From the NCBI GenBank assembly GCA_016302005.1, contig JAEDOK010000015.1, forward strand, positions 1 through 19,496: a stretch of 19,496 bases of DNA, written 5' to 3'. The DNA is from Oscillospiraceae bacterium (lineage in GTDB: Bacteria; Bacillota_A; Clostridia; Oscillospirales; Oscillospiraceae). The notes under the pieces are model-generated. The model was not told where the DNA came from. It was given only the letters and a program-made list of their open reading frames with translations, and ran no database searches. The position numbers and the translations under genes are program-made. Below, piece after piece: positions 7,667-15,217 of the stretch. The stretch's first letter is position 1. Each line of letters begins with the position of its first letter.

Positions 7667-7695
7667 TTGCAATTTGCCATAATATTTGGTACAAT
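7667..7695 (+). promoter_or_regulatory. Promoter of smc and the second operon
   Basis: TTGCAA (7667-7672), a 17-base spacer and TACAAT (7690-7695) form the promoter. A TG at 7687-7688 gives an extended -10 element (TGGTACAAT). The predicted start is near 7702, leaving a leader of about 28 bases with AGGAG at 7715-7719 before ATG 7730. It lies directly after the rnc terminator. A palindrome (AAAGCGCTTT, 7653-7662) lies just upstream of the -35. Confidence 0.78.
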
Positions 7696-7729
7696 ACCTT
7701 ATTGAAAATACAATAGGAGCATTCTGTCA

Positions 7730-10700
7730 ATGTATCTGAGACAACTGGAAATACAGGGCTTCAAATCCTTCCCGGATCGGACGGTCATCAGCTTCGGACA
7801 TGATATCACCGCAATCGTCGGGCCGAACGGCAGCGGAAAATCGAATATCTCCGACGCGATCCGCTGGGTCATGGGCGAGCAGAACTCTCGCTCTCTGCGC
7901 GGGCAGAAGATGGAGGACGTCATCTTCGGCGGTACGGAAAAGCGTGCGCAGGTCGGCTTCGCGGAGGCAACGCTGGTTTTGGATAATTCCGACCGCGCTA
8001 TCCGATATGACGCGGACGAGCTGATGATTACCCGCAGGTATTATCGCTCCGGTGAAAGCGAATACTACATCAATAAGCAGTCTGCCCGTCTGCGCGACAT
8101 TAACGAATTATTTATGGATACAGGCCTCGGACGGGAGGGATACTCGAATATCAGTCAGGGACGTATCGACGAGATCCTGTCTGTCAAAAGCACGGATCGC
8201 CGCGAGATCTTTGAGGAGGCGGCGGGCATTTCGAAATACCGCCATCGCAAGGAGGAGACGGAGCGCCGTCTTGCCAACACCGAGGATAATTTACTCCGCA
8301 TCGGAGATAAAATTTCCGAGCTGGAATTACAGGTTGAGCCACTGCGTGAGCAGTCGGAAAAGGCAAAGAAGTTCCTTGCTTACCGCGATGAACTGAAGGG
8401 CTTTGAGGTGGCGCTGTGGCTGCACACGCTGGAAAAGCTGAGCGCAACGGCACGCAAGGCGGAGGAGGACTACCATTCCGCCGCGTTTATCCTTCAGCAG
8501 GAGCATACTGCCTTAGATCAGCTCTATGTGACTGCCGAGACGCTGACCTTTGATCTGCACAACCGCGATGCACAGATTGACGTCCTACGCGAACAGATCG
8601 CGCAGGCGGATGCGCAGACGCAGGCGGTGCAGAGTGCGCTCGCCGTGCTGCGCACGAACAGCGAAAACTGCCTTGCCAATATCGCCCGCGTCAAAGCGGA
8701 GCTTGATGAGCAGGACACGAGAAGCGGCGGTATCACGGAGCAAATCGCTGCATTGGAACAGCGCGTTGAGGAGATCGTACAGGAGGCGCGAAAGCTTTCC
8801 GAAAAGCTCCAAAGCGCGGAAGCCGAGGGAAAACGCCTGGCCGACTCGGCAGACGGCATGACGAAGCGTTATCTCGAGCTGCGCAACCGACAGGAGAGCC
8901 TGCGAAGCGAGCTTTCCGCAAGAAATGCCGATTTGACGGCGGTTGTGAATTCTCTTTCCCAAAGCGAAGAACGCAGCGCACAGGTGACTTCGGATTGCGC
9001 AGCAGCCGCCGCCCGCAGAAGCGACGCGGAGACGCGCCTTGCAAACGCGAGAAAAGCACTTGCCGAGGCGCAGGAGGAGATCACCGCCTGCAACAATACC
9101 ATTCAAGGCTACCGCCTGCGCAGCAAGGCACGGACGGAAAAACGCGACAGCCTGCAAAAGCAGGTCACGGAAAAGACGGTCGCGCTGCAAACCACAATTT
9201 CGCGCTTAAAGCTCTTTGAGGAGATGGAGCGCGAATATGAGGGCTTTTCCAAGGCGGTGCGCGTCGTGATGCAGCAGAGTGCGAAGGGCTATTTGCGCGG
9301 CATCTACGGACCGGTCTCCAAGCTGATCCGCACCGACGACCGCTACACCGTCGCCATTGAGATCGCACTTGGCAGCGCCATGCAGCAGATCATCGTGGCG
9401 GACGAGCAGGCGGCGAAGGCTGCCCTTCAATATCTCAAACGCAACGATGCGGGGCGCGCGACATGCCTGCCGCTTTCTGTCATGCGCGGTAAGGAGCTGA
9501 ACGAACGCGGTGTGGAGAACTGCCGCGGCTTTGTCGGCGTTGCGGACACTTTGGTGCAGTGCGACGCGCTGTACCGTCCGACTCTTTCTTATCTATTGGG
9601 CAAAACCGTCCTCGCCGAGGATATGGATTCCGCCATCGCTATGGCGGATCGGTTCGGGCATCGGTTCCGTATCGTCACGCTGGACGGACAGGTCATTAAC
9701 ACCGGCGGCTCCATGACGGGCGGCTCGGTGTCCAAGGACGCCGGTATCCTATCCCGCGCAAATGAGGTCGAGCGGCTGAAAAAGCTGCAAAAGGATACGC
9801 AGGAGGAGCTTTCCTCCCTCAAAGCGGCGCTGACCGAAGCGGAGCGGCTTGCGCAGCAGGTCGAGTTTGAGCTTTCCACTGAAGTGGAGAAGCTGCGCAC
9901 GGCGGAGGATAACGCCTTGCGGCTTTCCGGCGAGGAAAAACAGTATGCTGCCCTCTCCGGCGCCATCGGCGACGCCGTCGCTTCTTCAGAGAGCGAGCTG
10001 CGCGCGTTGGAGGAGCGGACAAAGACGGATTCCGCGCGGAAGAAGGCTTTGACGGAACAGATCGCGCAATTGGAGCGTCAAATCACCGAGACGGAGCAGG
10101 AGCTTTCTGTCGTCTCGGACGGGCAGAGCGTCGCGGCGGAGCAGAGCAATCGCCTGAGCGAACGCATGACTGCCATCCGTATGGACTCCGCAGCGTTGGA
10201 GGCGGAGCGGGCGACGGCGACCGATTCCATCAGTCACCTGCGCGGCTTGGAGCTTGCCATGCGCGGCGACCGTGCGCAGAAGATCGCGCTGATTGAGACT
10301 TATACCAAAGAAAACGAAGCGCTTCTGTCGCAGATCGCCCTGCGGGAGGAGGAACTGCAAAAGCAGTTGGACGAGGGGCAGCGGCAGCGTGAGGGCTTGA
10401 AAGCAGCGCTGGAGGAGCGTATGACCGTTGAGGCGCGAAAGACCGCAACCGAGAAGGAAGCGCAGAACAAGAGCCGTGATATCCTCAATATGGAGCGCGA
10501 GAGTGCCCGCCTCGAGGCAAAGAAGACCGCTGCCGAGATGGAGGAAAAGCAGATCATCGACAAGCTCTGGGAGTCCTACGAGCTGACGCGCTCCACCGCG
10601 CCCCAGGCGGCTGCGGAGATCGAGAGTGTTGCAGCGGCGCAGAAGCGCGTCGCGGAGCTGAAACGCAAGATCTCCTCTTTGGGCACACCCAACCTCGGCG

Positions 10701-11305
10701 CGATCGAGGAATTTGCCCGCGTGAATGAGCGCTATGAATATCTGACCGGGCAGCGGGACGACGTGCTGACCTCCAAGCGAGATTTGGAGGGCATCATCGG
10801 CGACATTACCAAGCAGATGACCGAGATCTTTGTCACGGAGTTTAAGAAGATCAATACCTACTTCGGGCAGACCTTTACGGAGATGTTCGGCGGCGGCAAG
10901 GCGTCGCTGGAGCTGGAGGATCCGAACGAGCCGCTGACCTGCGGCATTGAGATTCGCGTTCAGCCACCCGGCAAGCAGGTCAAGACCATTACGCTGCTCT
11001 CCGGCGGCGAAAAGGCATTTGTTGCCATTGCGCTGTACTTCGCGATATTGAAGGTGCGCCCGACGCCCTTCTGCATGCTCGACGAAATCGACGCGGCGCT
11101 GGATGACCGGAATGTTGAGCGCTTTGCGAGTTATATGCACGGCTTCAGCCAAAAAACACAGTTCATCGTGATTACCCACCGCCGCGGCACCATGGAGGCG
11201 GCGGATATGCTCTACGGCGTAACGATGCAGGAGCAGGGTATTTCGAAGATTCTGCATTTGGATCTGAATCAAATGGAGCAGCAGTTGGATATTATTACGG
11301 AATAA
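7730..11305 (+). CDS. smc: Chromosome segregation protein SMC
   Basis: SMC is the core ATPase of bacterial condensin. It dimerises through its hinge and, with ScpA/ScpB, organises and separates replicated chromosomes. At 1191 residues it matches the usual length. Head parts lie at both ends: Walker A GPNGSGKS (31-38), the ABC signature LLSGGEK (1089-1095), and Walker B around FCMLDE (D1118, E1119), followed by a D-loop. The hinge (about 510-670) includes GIYGPVSKLI and the glycine motif TGGSMTGGS. It is flanked by long Glu/Gln/Lys-rich heptad coiled coils (about 170-500 and 675-1020). No frameshift is seen. It opens the second unit; smc-ftsY is a classic Firmicutes pair. Confidence 0.98.
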   Translation: MYLRQLEIQGFKSFPDRTVISFGHDITAIVGPNGSGKSNISDAIRWVMGEQNSRSLRGQKMEDVIFGGTEKRAQVGFAEATLVLDNSDRAIRYDADELMITRRYYRSGESEYYINKQSARLRDINELFMDTGLGREGYSNISQGRIDEILSVKSTDRREIFEEAAGISKYRHRKEETERRLANTEDNLLRIGDKISELELQVEPLREQSEKAKKFLAYRDELKGFEVALWLHTLEKLSATARKAEEDYHSAAFILQQEHTALDQLYVTAETLTFDLHNRDAQIDVLREQIAQADAQTQAVQSALAVLRTNSENCLANIARVKAELDEQDTRSGGITEQIAALEQRVEEIVQEARKLSEKLQSAEAEGKRLADSADGMTKRYLELRNRQESLRSELSARNADLTAVVNSLSQSEERSAQVTSDCAAAAARRSDAETRLANARKALAEAQEEITACNNTIQGYRLRSKARTEKRDSLQKQVTEKTVALQTTISRLKLFEEMEREYEGFSKAVRVVMQQSAKGYLRGIYGPVSKLIRTDDRYTVAIEIALGSAMQQIIVADEQAAKAALQYLKRNDAGRATCLPLSVMRGKELNERGVENCRGFVGVADTLVQCDALYRPTLSYLLGKTVLAEDMDSAIAMADRFGHRFRIVTLDGQVINTGGSMTGGSVSKDAGILSRANEVERLKKLQKDTQEELSSLKAALTEAERLAQQVEFELSTEVEKLRTAEDNALRLSGEEKQYAALSGAIGDAVASSESELRALEERTKTDSARKKALTEQIAQLERQITETEQELSVVSDGQSVAAEQSNRLSERMTAIRMDSAALEAERATATDSISHLRGLELAMRGDRAQKIALIETYTKENEALLSQIALREEELQKQLDEGQRQREGLKAALEERMTVEARKTATEKEAQNKSRDILNMERESARLEAKKTAAEMEEKQIIDKLWESYELTRSTAPQAAAEIESVAAAQKRVAELKRKISSLGTPNLGAIEEFARVNERYEYLTGQRDDVLTSKRDLEGIIGDITKQMTEIFVTEFKKINTYFGQTFTEMFGGGKASLELEDPNEPLTCGIEIRVQPPGKQVKTITLLSGGEKAFVAIALYFAILKVRPTPFCMLDEIDAALDDRNVERFASYMHGFSQKTQFIVITHRRGTMEAADMLYGVTMQEQGISKILHLDLNQMEQQLDIITE

Positions 11306-11338
11306 CCTTCCGAACTATAGAGAAAATAGGAGAACGAT

Positions 11339-12244
11339 ATGGGATTTCTTGACAAGATCAAAAACGGCTTGAAAAAGACCAGAACCGCGATCGCGGCGAC
11401 CCTCGGCGGGCTGTTTGACTCCTTCACCGGGGCAAACGAGGAATTTTACGAAGAACTTGAGGAGAGCATGATCCTCGCGGATATCGGTGTGGAGACCTCC
11501 ACAAAGGTAGTCGAGCAGCTTCGGCAGCGGGTGAAGGAGCAAAAGCTGCGGGGTGCGGAGGAGATTCACAACGCCCTCAAGGACATCCTTGTTGAGACGC
11601 TGAATGTCGGCGATACCGTTTTGCATATCGGCACAAAGCCGTCGGTGATCCTCGTCATCGGCGTCAACGGCGTCGGCAAGACGACGACAATAGGTAAGCT
11701 GGCGCACAGCCTCAGCGCACAGGGCAAGCGCGTGCTGCTCTGCGCGGGCGACACCTTCCGCGCGGCTGCGGCGGATCAGCTCGAAATTTGGGCGAATCGC
11801 TCCGGAACGCAGATCGTGCGCCAGCATGAGGGCGCGGATCCCGCCTCCGTTGTCTTTGACGCGATTTCCGCGGCAAAGGCGCGCGGCACGGATGTGATCC
11901 TCTGTGACACGGCAGGCAGACTCCACAACAAGGCGAACCTGATGAATGAGCTGGGCAAAATTTCCCGCATCATCGACCGCGAGCTGCCAGACGCGGATAA
12001 AGAAGTTCTGCTCGTTCTCGACGGCACGACGGGACAGAACGGGCTATTGCAGGCAAAGCAGTTTAAGGAGATCGCGGGCGTAACGGCGATCGCGCTGACG
12101 AAGCTCGACGGCACGGCAAAGGGCGGTATCGTCATCGCCGTTGCGGACGAGCTGCAAATTCCCGTGAAGTATATCGGCGTGGGCGAGCAGATTGACGACC
12201 TGATGCCCTTTGACGCGCGCAGCTTTGTGGATGCGCTGATTTAA
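11339..12244 (+). CDS. ftsY: Signal recognition particle receptor FtsY
   Basis: FtsY is the membrane-associated SRP receptor GTPase that hands ribosome-nascent chains from Ffh/4.5S RNA to the Sec translocon. The 301-residue protein has the short N-terminus usual in Gram-positive bacteria, without the long acidic A domain of enterobacteria. Residues 1-26 form an amphipathic, Lys-rich start that could target the membrane. The NG domain shows G1 GVNGVGKT (108-115), DTFRAAAADQL, G3 DTAGR (190-194), G4 TKLDG (254-258) and the closing GVGEQIDDLMPF. The start follows AGGAGA (11328-11333). The gap after smc is 33 bases, so the two are probably co-transcribed. Confidence 0.98.
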   Translation: MGFLDKIKNGLKKTRTAIAATLGGLFDSFTGANEEFYEELEESMILADIGVETSTKVVEQLRQRVKEQKLRGAEEIHNALKDILVETLNVGDTVLHIGTKPSVILVIGVNGVGKTTTIGKLAHSLSAQGKRVLLCAGDTFRAAAADQLEIWANRSGTQIVRQHEGADPASVVFDAISAAKARGTDVILCDTAGRLHNKANLMNELGKISRIIDRELPDADKEVLLVLDGTTGQNGLLQAKQFKEIAGVTAIALTKLDGTAKGGIVIAVADELQIPVKYIGVGEQIDDLMPFDARSFVDALI

Positions 12245-12250
12245 GGAGGT
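12243..12250 (+). promoter_or_regulatory. Full-consensus Shine-Dalgarno site of rph
   Basis: AAGGAGGT is fully complementary to the 16S anti-Shine-Dalgarno sequence. It overlaps the ftsY stop codon (TAA 12242-12244) and lies 7 bases before ATG 12258. It is the strongest ribosome binding site in the window and fixes the rph start. Confidence 0.85.
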
Positions 12251-12257
12251 CTTTCCT

Positions 12258-12974
12258 ATGAGAAACGACGGCAGAGCCGCAGATGAAATGCGCAAGGTCA
12301 AGGCGACGCTCGGCTTTACGAAATTTGCCGAGGGAAGCTGCCTGATTGAAGTGGGAGACACGATGGTGCTTTGCAACGCGTCGGTGGAGGACCGCGTTCC
12401 GCCCCATGTGACCTCGGGCGGCTGGATCACGGCGGAATATTCCATGCTGCCCCGCGCAAACCGCGAGCGCAGCAAGCGCGACATTGCCAAATTAAAGCTC
12501 TCCCCGCGCAGCGCGGAGATTCAGCGTCTGATCGGCAGAAGCCTGCGCAGCGCAGTTGACTTGCAGGCGCTTGAGGGCTATACCATCACCGTAGACTGCG
12601 ATGTGCTACAAGGTGACGGCGGCACGAGAACCGCCTCGGTCACCGGCGGCTTTATCGCCCTGACGCTGGCGTGCCGCAAGCTGCTCTCTGAGGGCAAGAT
12701 AAAGACAATGCCCGTGCGCACCTATGTCGCGGGCGTTTCTGCCGGTATCGTGCGCAATGAGGCGATGCTCGACCTGTGCTATGAGGAGGATTCCCGCGCG
12801 CTGGTCGATCTCAACTGCGTCATGACGGCGGAGGGCGACATCGTCGAATTACAGGCGACGGGCGAGGGCAGACCCTTCTCCGTTGAGGAGCAGCGCAAGC
12901 TGGTCGCGCTTTGCAGAAAGGGCAATGCGCTGCTGACACAGATGCAGCGCCGCTGTTTGGGGGCTTTGGAATGA
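12258..12974 (+). CDS. rph: Ribonuclease PH
   Basis: RNase PH is a phosphorolytic 3'-5' exonuclease that trims tRNA precursors and forms a hexameric ring. The 238-residue protein aligns end to end with the family. It has the N-terminal MRNDGRAADEMR, EGSCLIEVGDTMVLC, WITAEYSMLPRA, EIQRLIGRSLR and the phosphate-binding DVLQGDGGTRTAS (115-127). VDLNCVMT supplies family acidic residues. The segment before EIQRLIGRSLR reads SPRSA where E. coli has a glycine-rich GGRTM; the arginine is kept. Its stop overlaps the next start (ATGA). The rph-rdgB pair is common in Firmicutes. Confidence 0.97.
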   Translation: MRNDGRAADEMRKVKATLGFTKFAEGSCLIEVGDTMVLCNASVEDRVPPHVTSGGWITAEYSMLPRANRERSKRDIAKLKLSPRSAEIQRLIGRSLRSAVDLQALEGYTITVDCDVLQGDGGTRTASVTGGFIALTLACRKLLSEGKIKTMPVRTYVAGVSAGIVRNEAMLDLCYEEDSRALVDLNCVMTAEGDIVELQATGEGRPFSVEEQRKLVALCRKGNALLTQMQRRCLGALE

Positions 12975-13579
12975 AAATTGTACTTGCAAGCAACAATGCG
13001 CATAAGCTGCAGGAGCTGCGCGCGATTTTGACGACCCTCGGCATGGAGGTCGTGGCGCAGCGGGATATGGGTATTACCGTGGAGCCGAACGAAAACGGCA
13101 CCACCTTTGAGGAAAACTCATATATTAAGGCAAAAACCATTATGGACTGCTGCGGCCTTCCGACCATTGCGGACGATTCGGGTCTGATGGTGGACGCTTT
13201 GGACGGCGCACCCGGCGTCTATTCCGCGCGTTTCGGCGGAGAGCGCTGCCAGACTGACCGTGACCGTTTGGAATACCTTTTGGAGCTGATGAAGGCTGTT
13301 CCGGAGGAGCACCGCACCGCAAGGTTCGTCAGCGTGATTACCCTGTTAACACCGGAGGGAAAAAAGATCGTCGCAAGAGGCGAATGCCCCGGCACGATCC
13401 TGCACGAGCCCAAGGGTGAGAACGGCTTCGGCTATGATCCCGTGTTTTATGTGGCGGAGGCGGGCTGCACCTTTGCCCAGCTCCCCGCAGAGCAAAAGAA
13501 TCGGATATCCCACCGCGCAAGAGCGCTTGCCGCCTTTGCGCAGCAGGTCAGGAAGGAGCAGGAAGATGCTGACAAGTAA
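12971..13579 (+). CDS. rdgB: XTP/dITP diphosphatase, non-canonical purine NTP pyrophosphatase (RdgB/HAM1 family)
   Basis: The enzyme hydrolyses dITP, XTP and dXTP to monophosphates and pyrophosphate, keeping deaminated purines out of nucleic acids. The 202-residue protein has the family start MKIVLASNNAHKLQEL (SxNxxK), ADDSGLMVDAL with D68/D69, GVYSARFGG, GYDPVF and SHRARAL. The start at 12971 overlaps the rph stop by 4 bases. The frame is open further upstream inside rph, but homology starts at MKIVLAS. No strong ribosome binding site is visible, so translation is probably coupled to rph. It overlaps yhbY by 14 bases. Confidence 0.97.
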   Translation: MKIVLASNNAHKLQELRAILTTLGMEVVAQRDMGITVEPNENGTTFEENSYIKAKTIMDCCGLPTIADDSGLMVDALDGAPGVYSARFGGERCQTDRDRLEYLLELMKAVPEEHRTARFVSVITLLTPEGKKIVARGECPGTILHEPKGENGFGYDPVFYVAEAGCTFAQLPAEQKNRISHRARALAAFAQQVRKEQEDADK

Positions 13580-14009
13580 ACAGAGAGCGGAGCTTCGCGC
13601 TGAGGCAAATACCTTAGAGACGACACTGATGGTCGGTAAGGGCGGCATCACGGAGCGTGTGATCGCGGAAGCCGCTACGCAGCTGGAAGCGCGCGAGCTT
13701 GTCAAGGGTCGTGTACTGGAAGCCGCTCTATTAACGGCAAGAGAGGCGAGCGACGCACTGTGCGAGGCGCTGCACGCGGACGGCATTCAATGTGTCGGCT
13801 CGAAATTCGTCATTTATAAGAAGTCTGAGAAAAAGGCGCAGGAGGCGGCGCGTCAAGCCCGTTCTCTGCAAAAAAAGAATGCCAATCCCGTCCGTCGCGG
13901 CGCGCAGGAGCGCCGTCGTCAGGCGAAGGAGGCACGCGAAAAGCGGAATGAATATTTCCGTCAGGCGGCGATCCAAGCGGCAATCGACCGCAGAGCCGGT
14001 AAGAAATAA
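13566..14009 (+). CDS. yhbY: Ribosome assembly RNA-binding protein YhbY (CRS1-YhbY/CRM domain)
   Basis: YhbY is a small RNA-binding protein tied to pre-50S ribosome assembly. Residues 1-92 form the CRM domain: LTSKQRAELRAEA, the GxxG loop GKGGITE, the LEARELVKGRV segment and VIGK-like CVGSKFVIYK. About 50 residues follow that are very rich in Lys, Arg, Ala and Gln (93-147), making it longer than the roughly 97-residue E. coli protein. The tail looks like a basic helical RNA-binding extension. ATG 13566 follows AAGGAG (13553-13558). The frame is open further upstream (ATG 13416) inside rdgB, but homology begins at MLTSKQR. The gene stands before nadD, as in Bacillus (yqeI-nadD-yqeK). Confidence 0.93.
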   Translation: MLTSKQRAELRAEANTLETTLMVGKGGITERVIAEAATQLEARELVKGRVLEAALLTAREASDALCEALHADGIQCVGSKFVIYKKSEKKAQEAARQARSLQKKNANPVRRGAQERRRQAKEAREKRNEYFRQAAIQAAIDRRAGKK

Positions 14010-14026
14010 GAGAGAAGGCATAGAAA

Positions 14027-15217
14027 ATGGCAAGGATCGGTATTTTTGGCGGGAGCTTTAACCCGCCGCATTTGGGGCATTTGTTGGCGGTGCGGGAGTT
14101 TCAGAGGGAGCTTGCGCTTGATCTTGTGCTGATGATCCCTGCCGCCGTACCGCCGCACAAGAAGCTGACGGAAAATTCTCCTTCGGCACAGCATCGGCTG
14201 GAAATGACACGCCTCGCTGCGCAAGAGCTTCCCGATACGCGGGTGCTTTCGCTGGAGCTGGAGCGCGAAGGGGAGAGCTATACCGCAGATACCGTGGAGG
14301 CGCTGCGCAGGGAGTATCCCCACGATGAGCTGTTTTTGCTGATGGGGACGGATATGTTTTTCTCCTTCGACGCATGGTATCAACCGCAGCGGATCGCAAA
14401 GGAAGTGACGCTTGCCGTAGCGCATCGGGATAAGGACGACACACAGCAGCTTCGAGCCTGCGGGGAACAGCTGCAAGAGCGCTTCGGTGCGAGAACGGTG
14501 TTCGTTGAGAACCGGTATCTTCCCCATTCCTCGACCTCCGTGCGCGCCATGGTGGCGTTTGACTGCGCGGAGAGCTACCTGCCGGCGCAGGTGCTTGCCT
14601 ACATCCGCACGAATCGGCTCTATTATTGCGGGGAGGATCTAAAAAACCTTCCGTATACGAGGCTTTCCGAGGTCAGCCTGAGTCTGCATAAGGTAGCCCG
14701 CGTCGCCCACGCGGCAGGCTGCAGCGCGACTGCAAAGCGGCTTGCGCAGCAATACGGCGCAGATGTTACGGAAGCCGCCCGCGCGGGGATCCTGCATGAT
14801 ATTACAAAAGCGCTTAACGGGGAAGAACAGTTGAAATTGTGCGACAGATATGCTATAGTATTAGATAATTTTGAAAGGGAGAATCCAAAATTACTGCACG
14901 CAAAAACCGGCGCGATGATCGCGAAACAGATTTTCGGAGAAAATGATGCGATCTATGAGGCAATCTACTGGCATACGACCGGGAAGGCGGATATGTCCGT
15001 TTTGGAGAAGATCATCTATCTTGCGGACTATATCGAGCCGAACCGTGACTTTCCCGGCGTTGAGGAGCTGCGGACGCTGACGGCGCAAGGCCTCGACCTC
15101 GGACTGCGTCGTGGGCTGGAGATGTCAATCGCGCAGTTGAACGACAGAGGGCGCAAGATAGACAAAAACTCCCTTGCAGCCCTGCGCTTTCTGAAAGAAA
15201 GGATGCAAACGCAATGA
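14027..15217 (+). CDS. nadD: Fused nicotinate-nucleotide adenylyltransferase (NadD) and YqeK-type HD hydrolase
   Basis: This 396-residue protein joins two enzymes that are usually separate neighbouring genes. Residues 1-203 are NadD, which adenylates nicotinate mononucleotide on the way to NAD. They show the nucleotidyltransferase motif GGSFNPPHLGH (8-18), PPHK, LLMGTDMFFSFDAW and HSSTSVR. Residues about 208-396 are a YqeK HD domain; characterised YqeK proteins split Ap4A symmetrically to ADP. Its metal ligands are visible: R225xxH228, H257-D258 (ILHDITK), H291 (LLHAKTGA), H316 (HTTG) and D334 (YLADYIEP). Both halves look intact. It is 17 bases after yhbY, with AGAGAAGG upstream, and its stop overlaps the LCP start. 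Bacillus has nadD and yqeK as separate adjacent genes, so fusion is the derived state. Confidence 0.94.
   Translation: MARIGIFGGSFNPPHLGHLLAVREFQRELALDLVLMIPAAVPPHKKLTENSPSAQHRLEMTRLAAQELPDTRVLSLELEREGESYTADTVEALRREYPHDELFLLMGTDMFFSFDAWYQPQRIAKEVTLAVAHRDKDDTQQLRACGEQLQERFGARTVFVENRYLPHSSTSVRAMVAFDCAESYLPAQVLAYIRTNRLYYCGEDLKNLPYTRLSEVSLSLHKVARVAHAAGCSATAKRLAQQYGADVTEAARAGILHDITKALNGEEQLKLCDRYAIVLDNFERENPKLLHAKTGAMIAKQIFGENDAIYEAIYWHTTGKADMSVLEKIIYLADYIEPNRDFPGVEELRTLTAQGLDLGLRRGLEMSIAQLNDRGRKIDKNSLAALRFLKERMQTQ
14831..14859 (+). promoter_or_regulatory. Candidate internal promoter inside the YqeK half
   Basis: TTGAAA (14831-14836), a 17-base spacer and TATAGT (14854-14859) form the site. TGC directly before the hexamer makes an extended -10. 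It lies in a local A/T-rich patch of an otherwise GC-rich gene. It could provide extra transcription of the LCP gene, rsfS and leuS. Sequence match only. Confidence 0.4.

Noticed and set aside
9986..11272. Long minus-strand open frames opposite smc, topA/trmFO (4453-5526) and plsX (5972-6808)
   Set aside because: All mirror well-conserved plus-strand genes and have no family motifs. Their composition is that of reverse-complemented GC-rich coding DNA.
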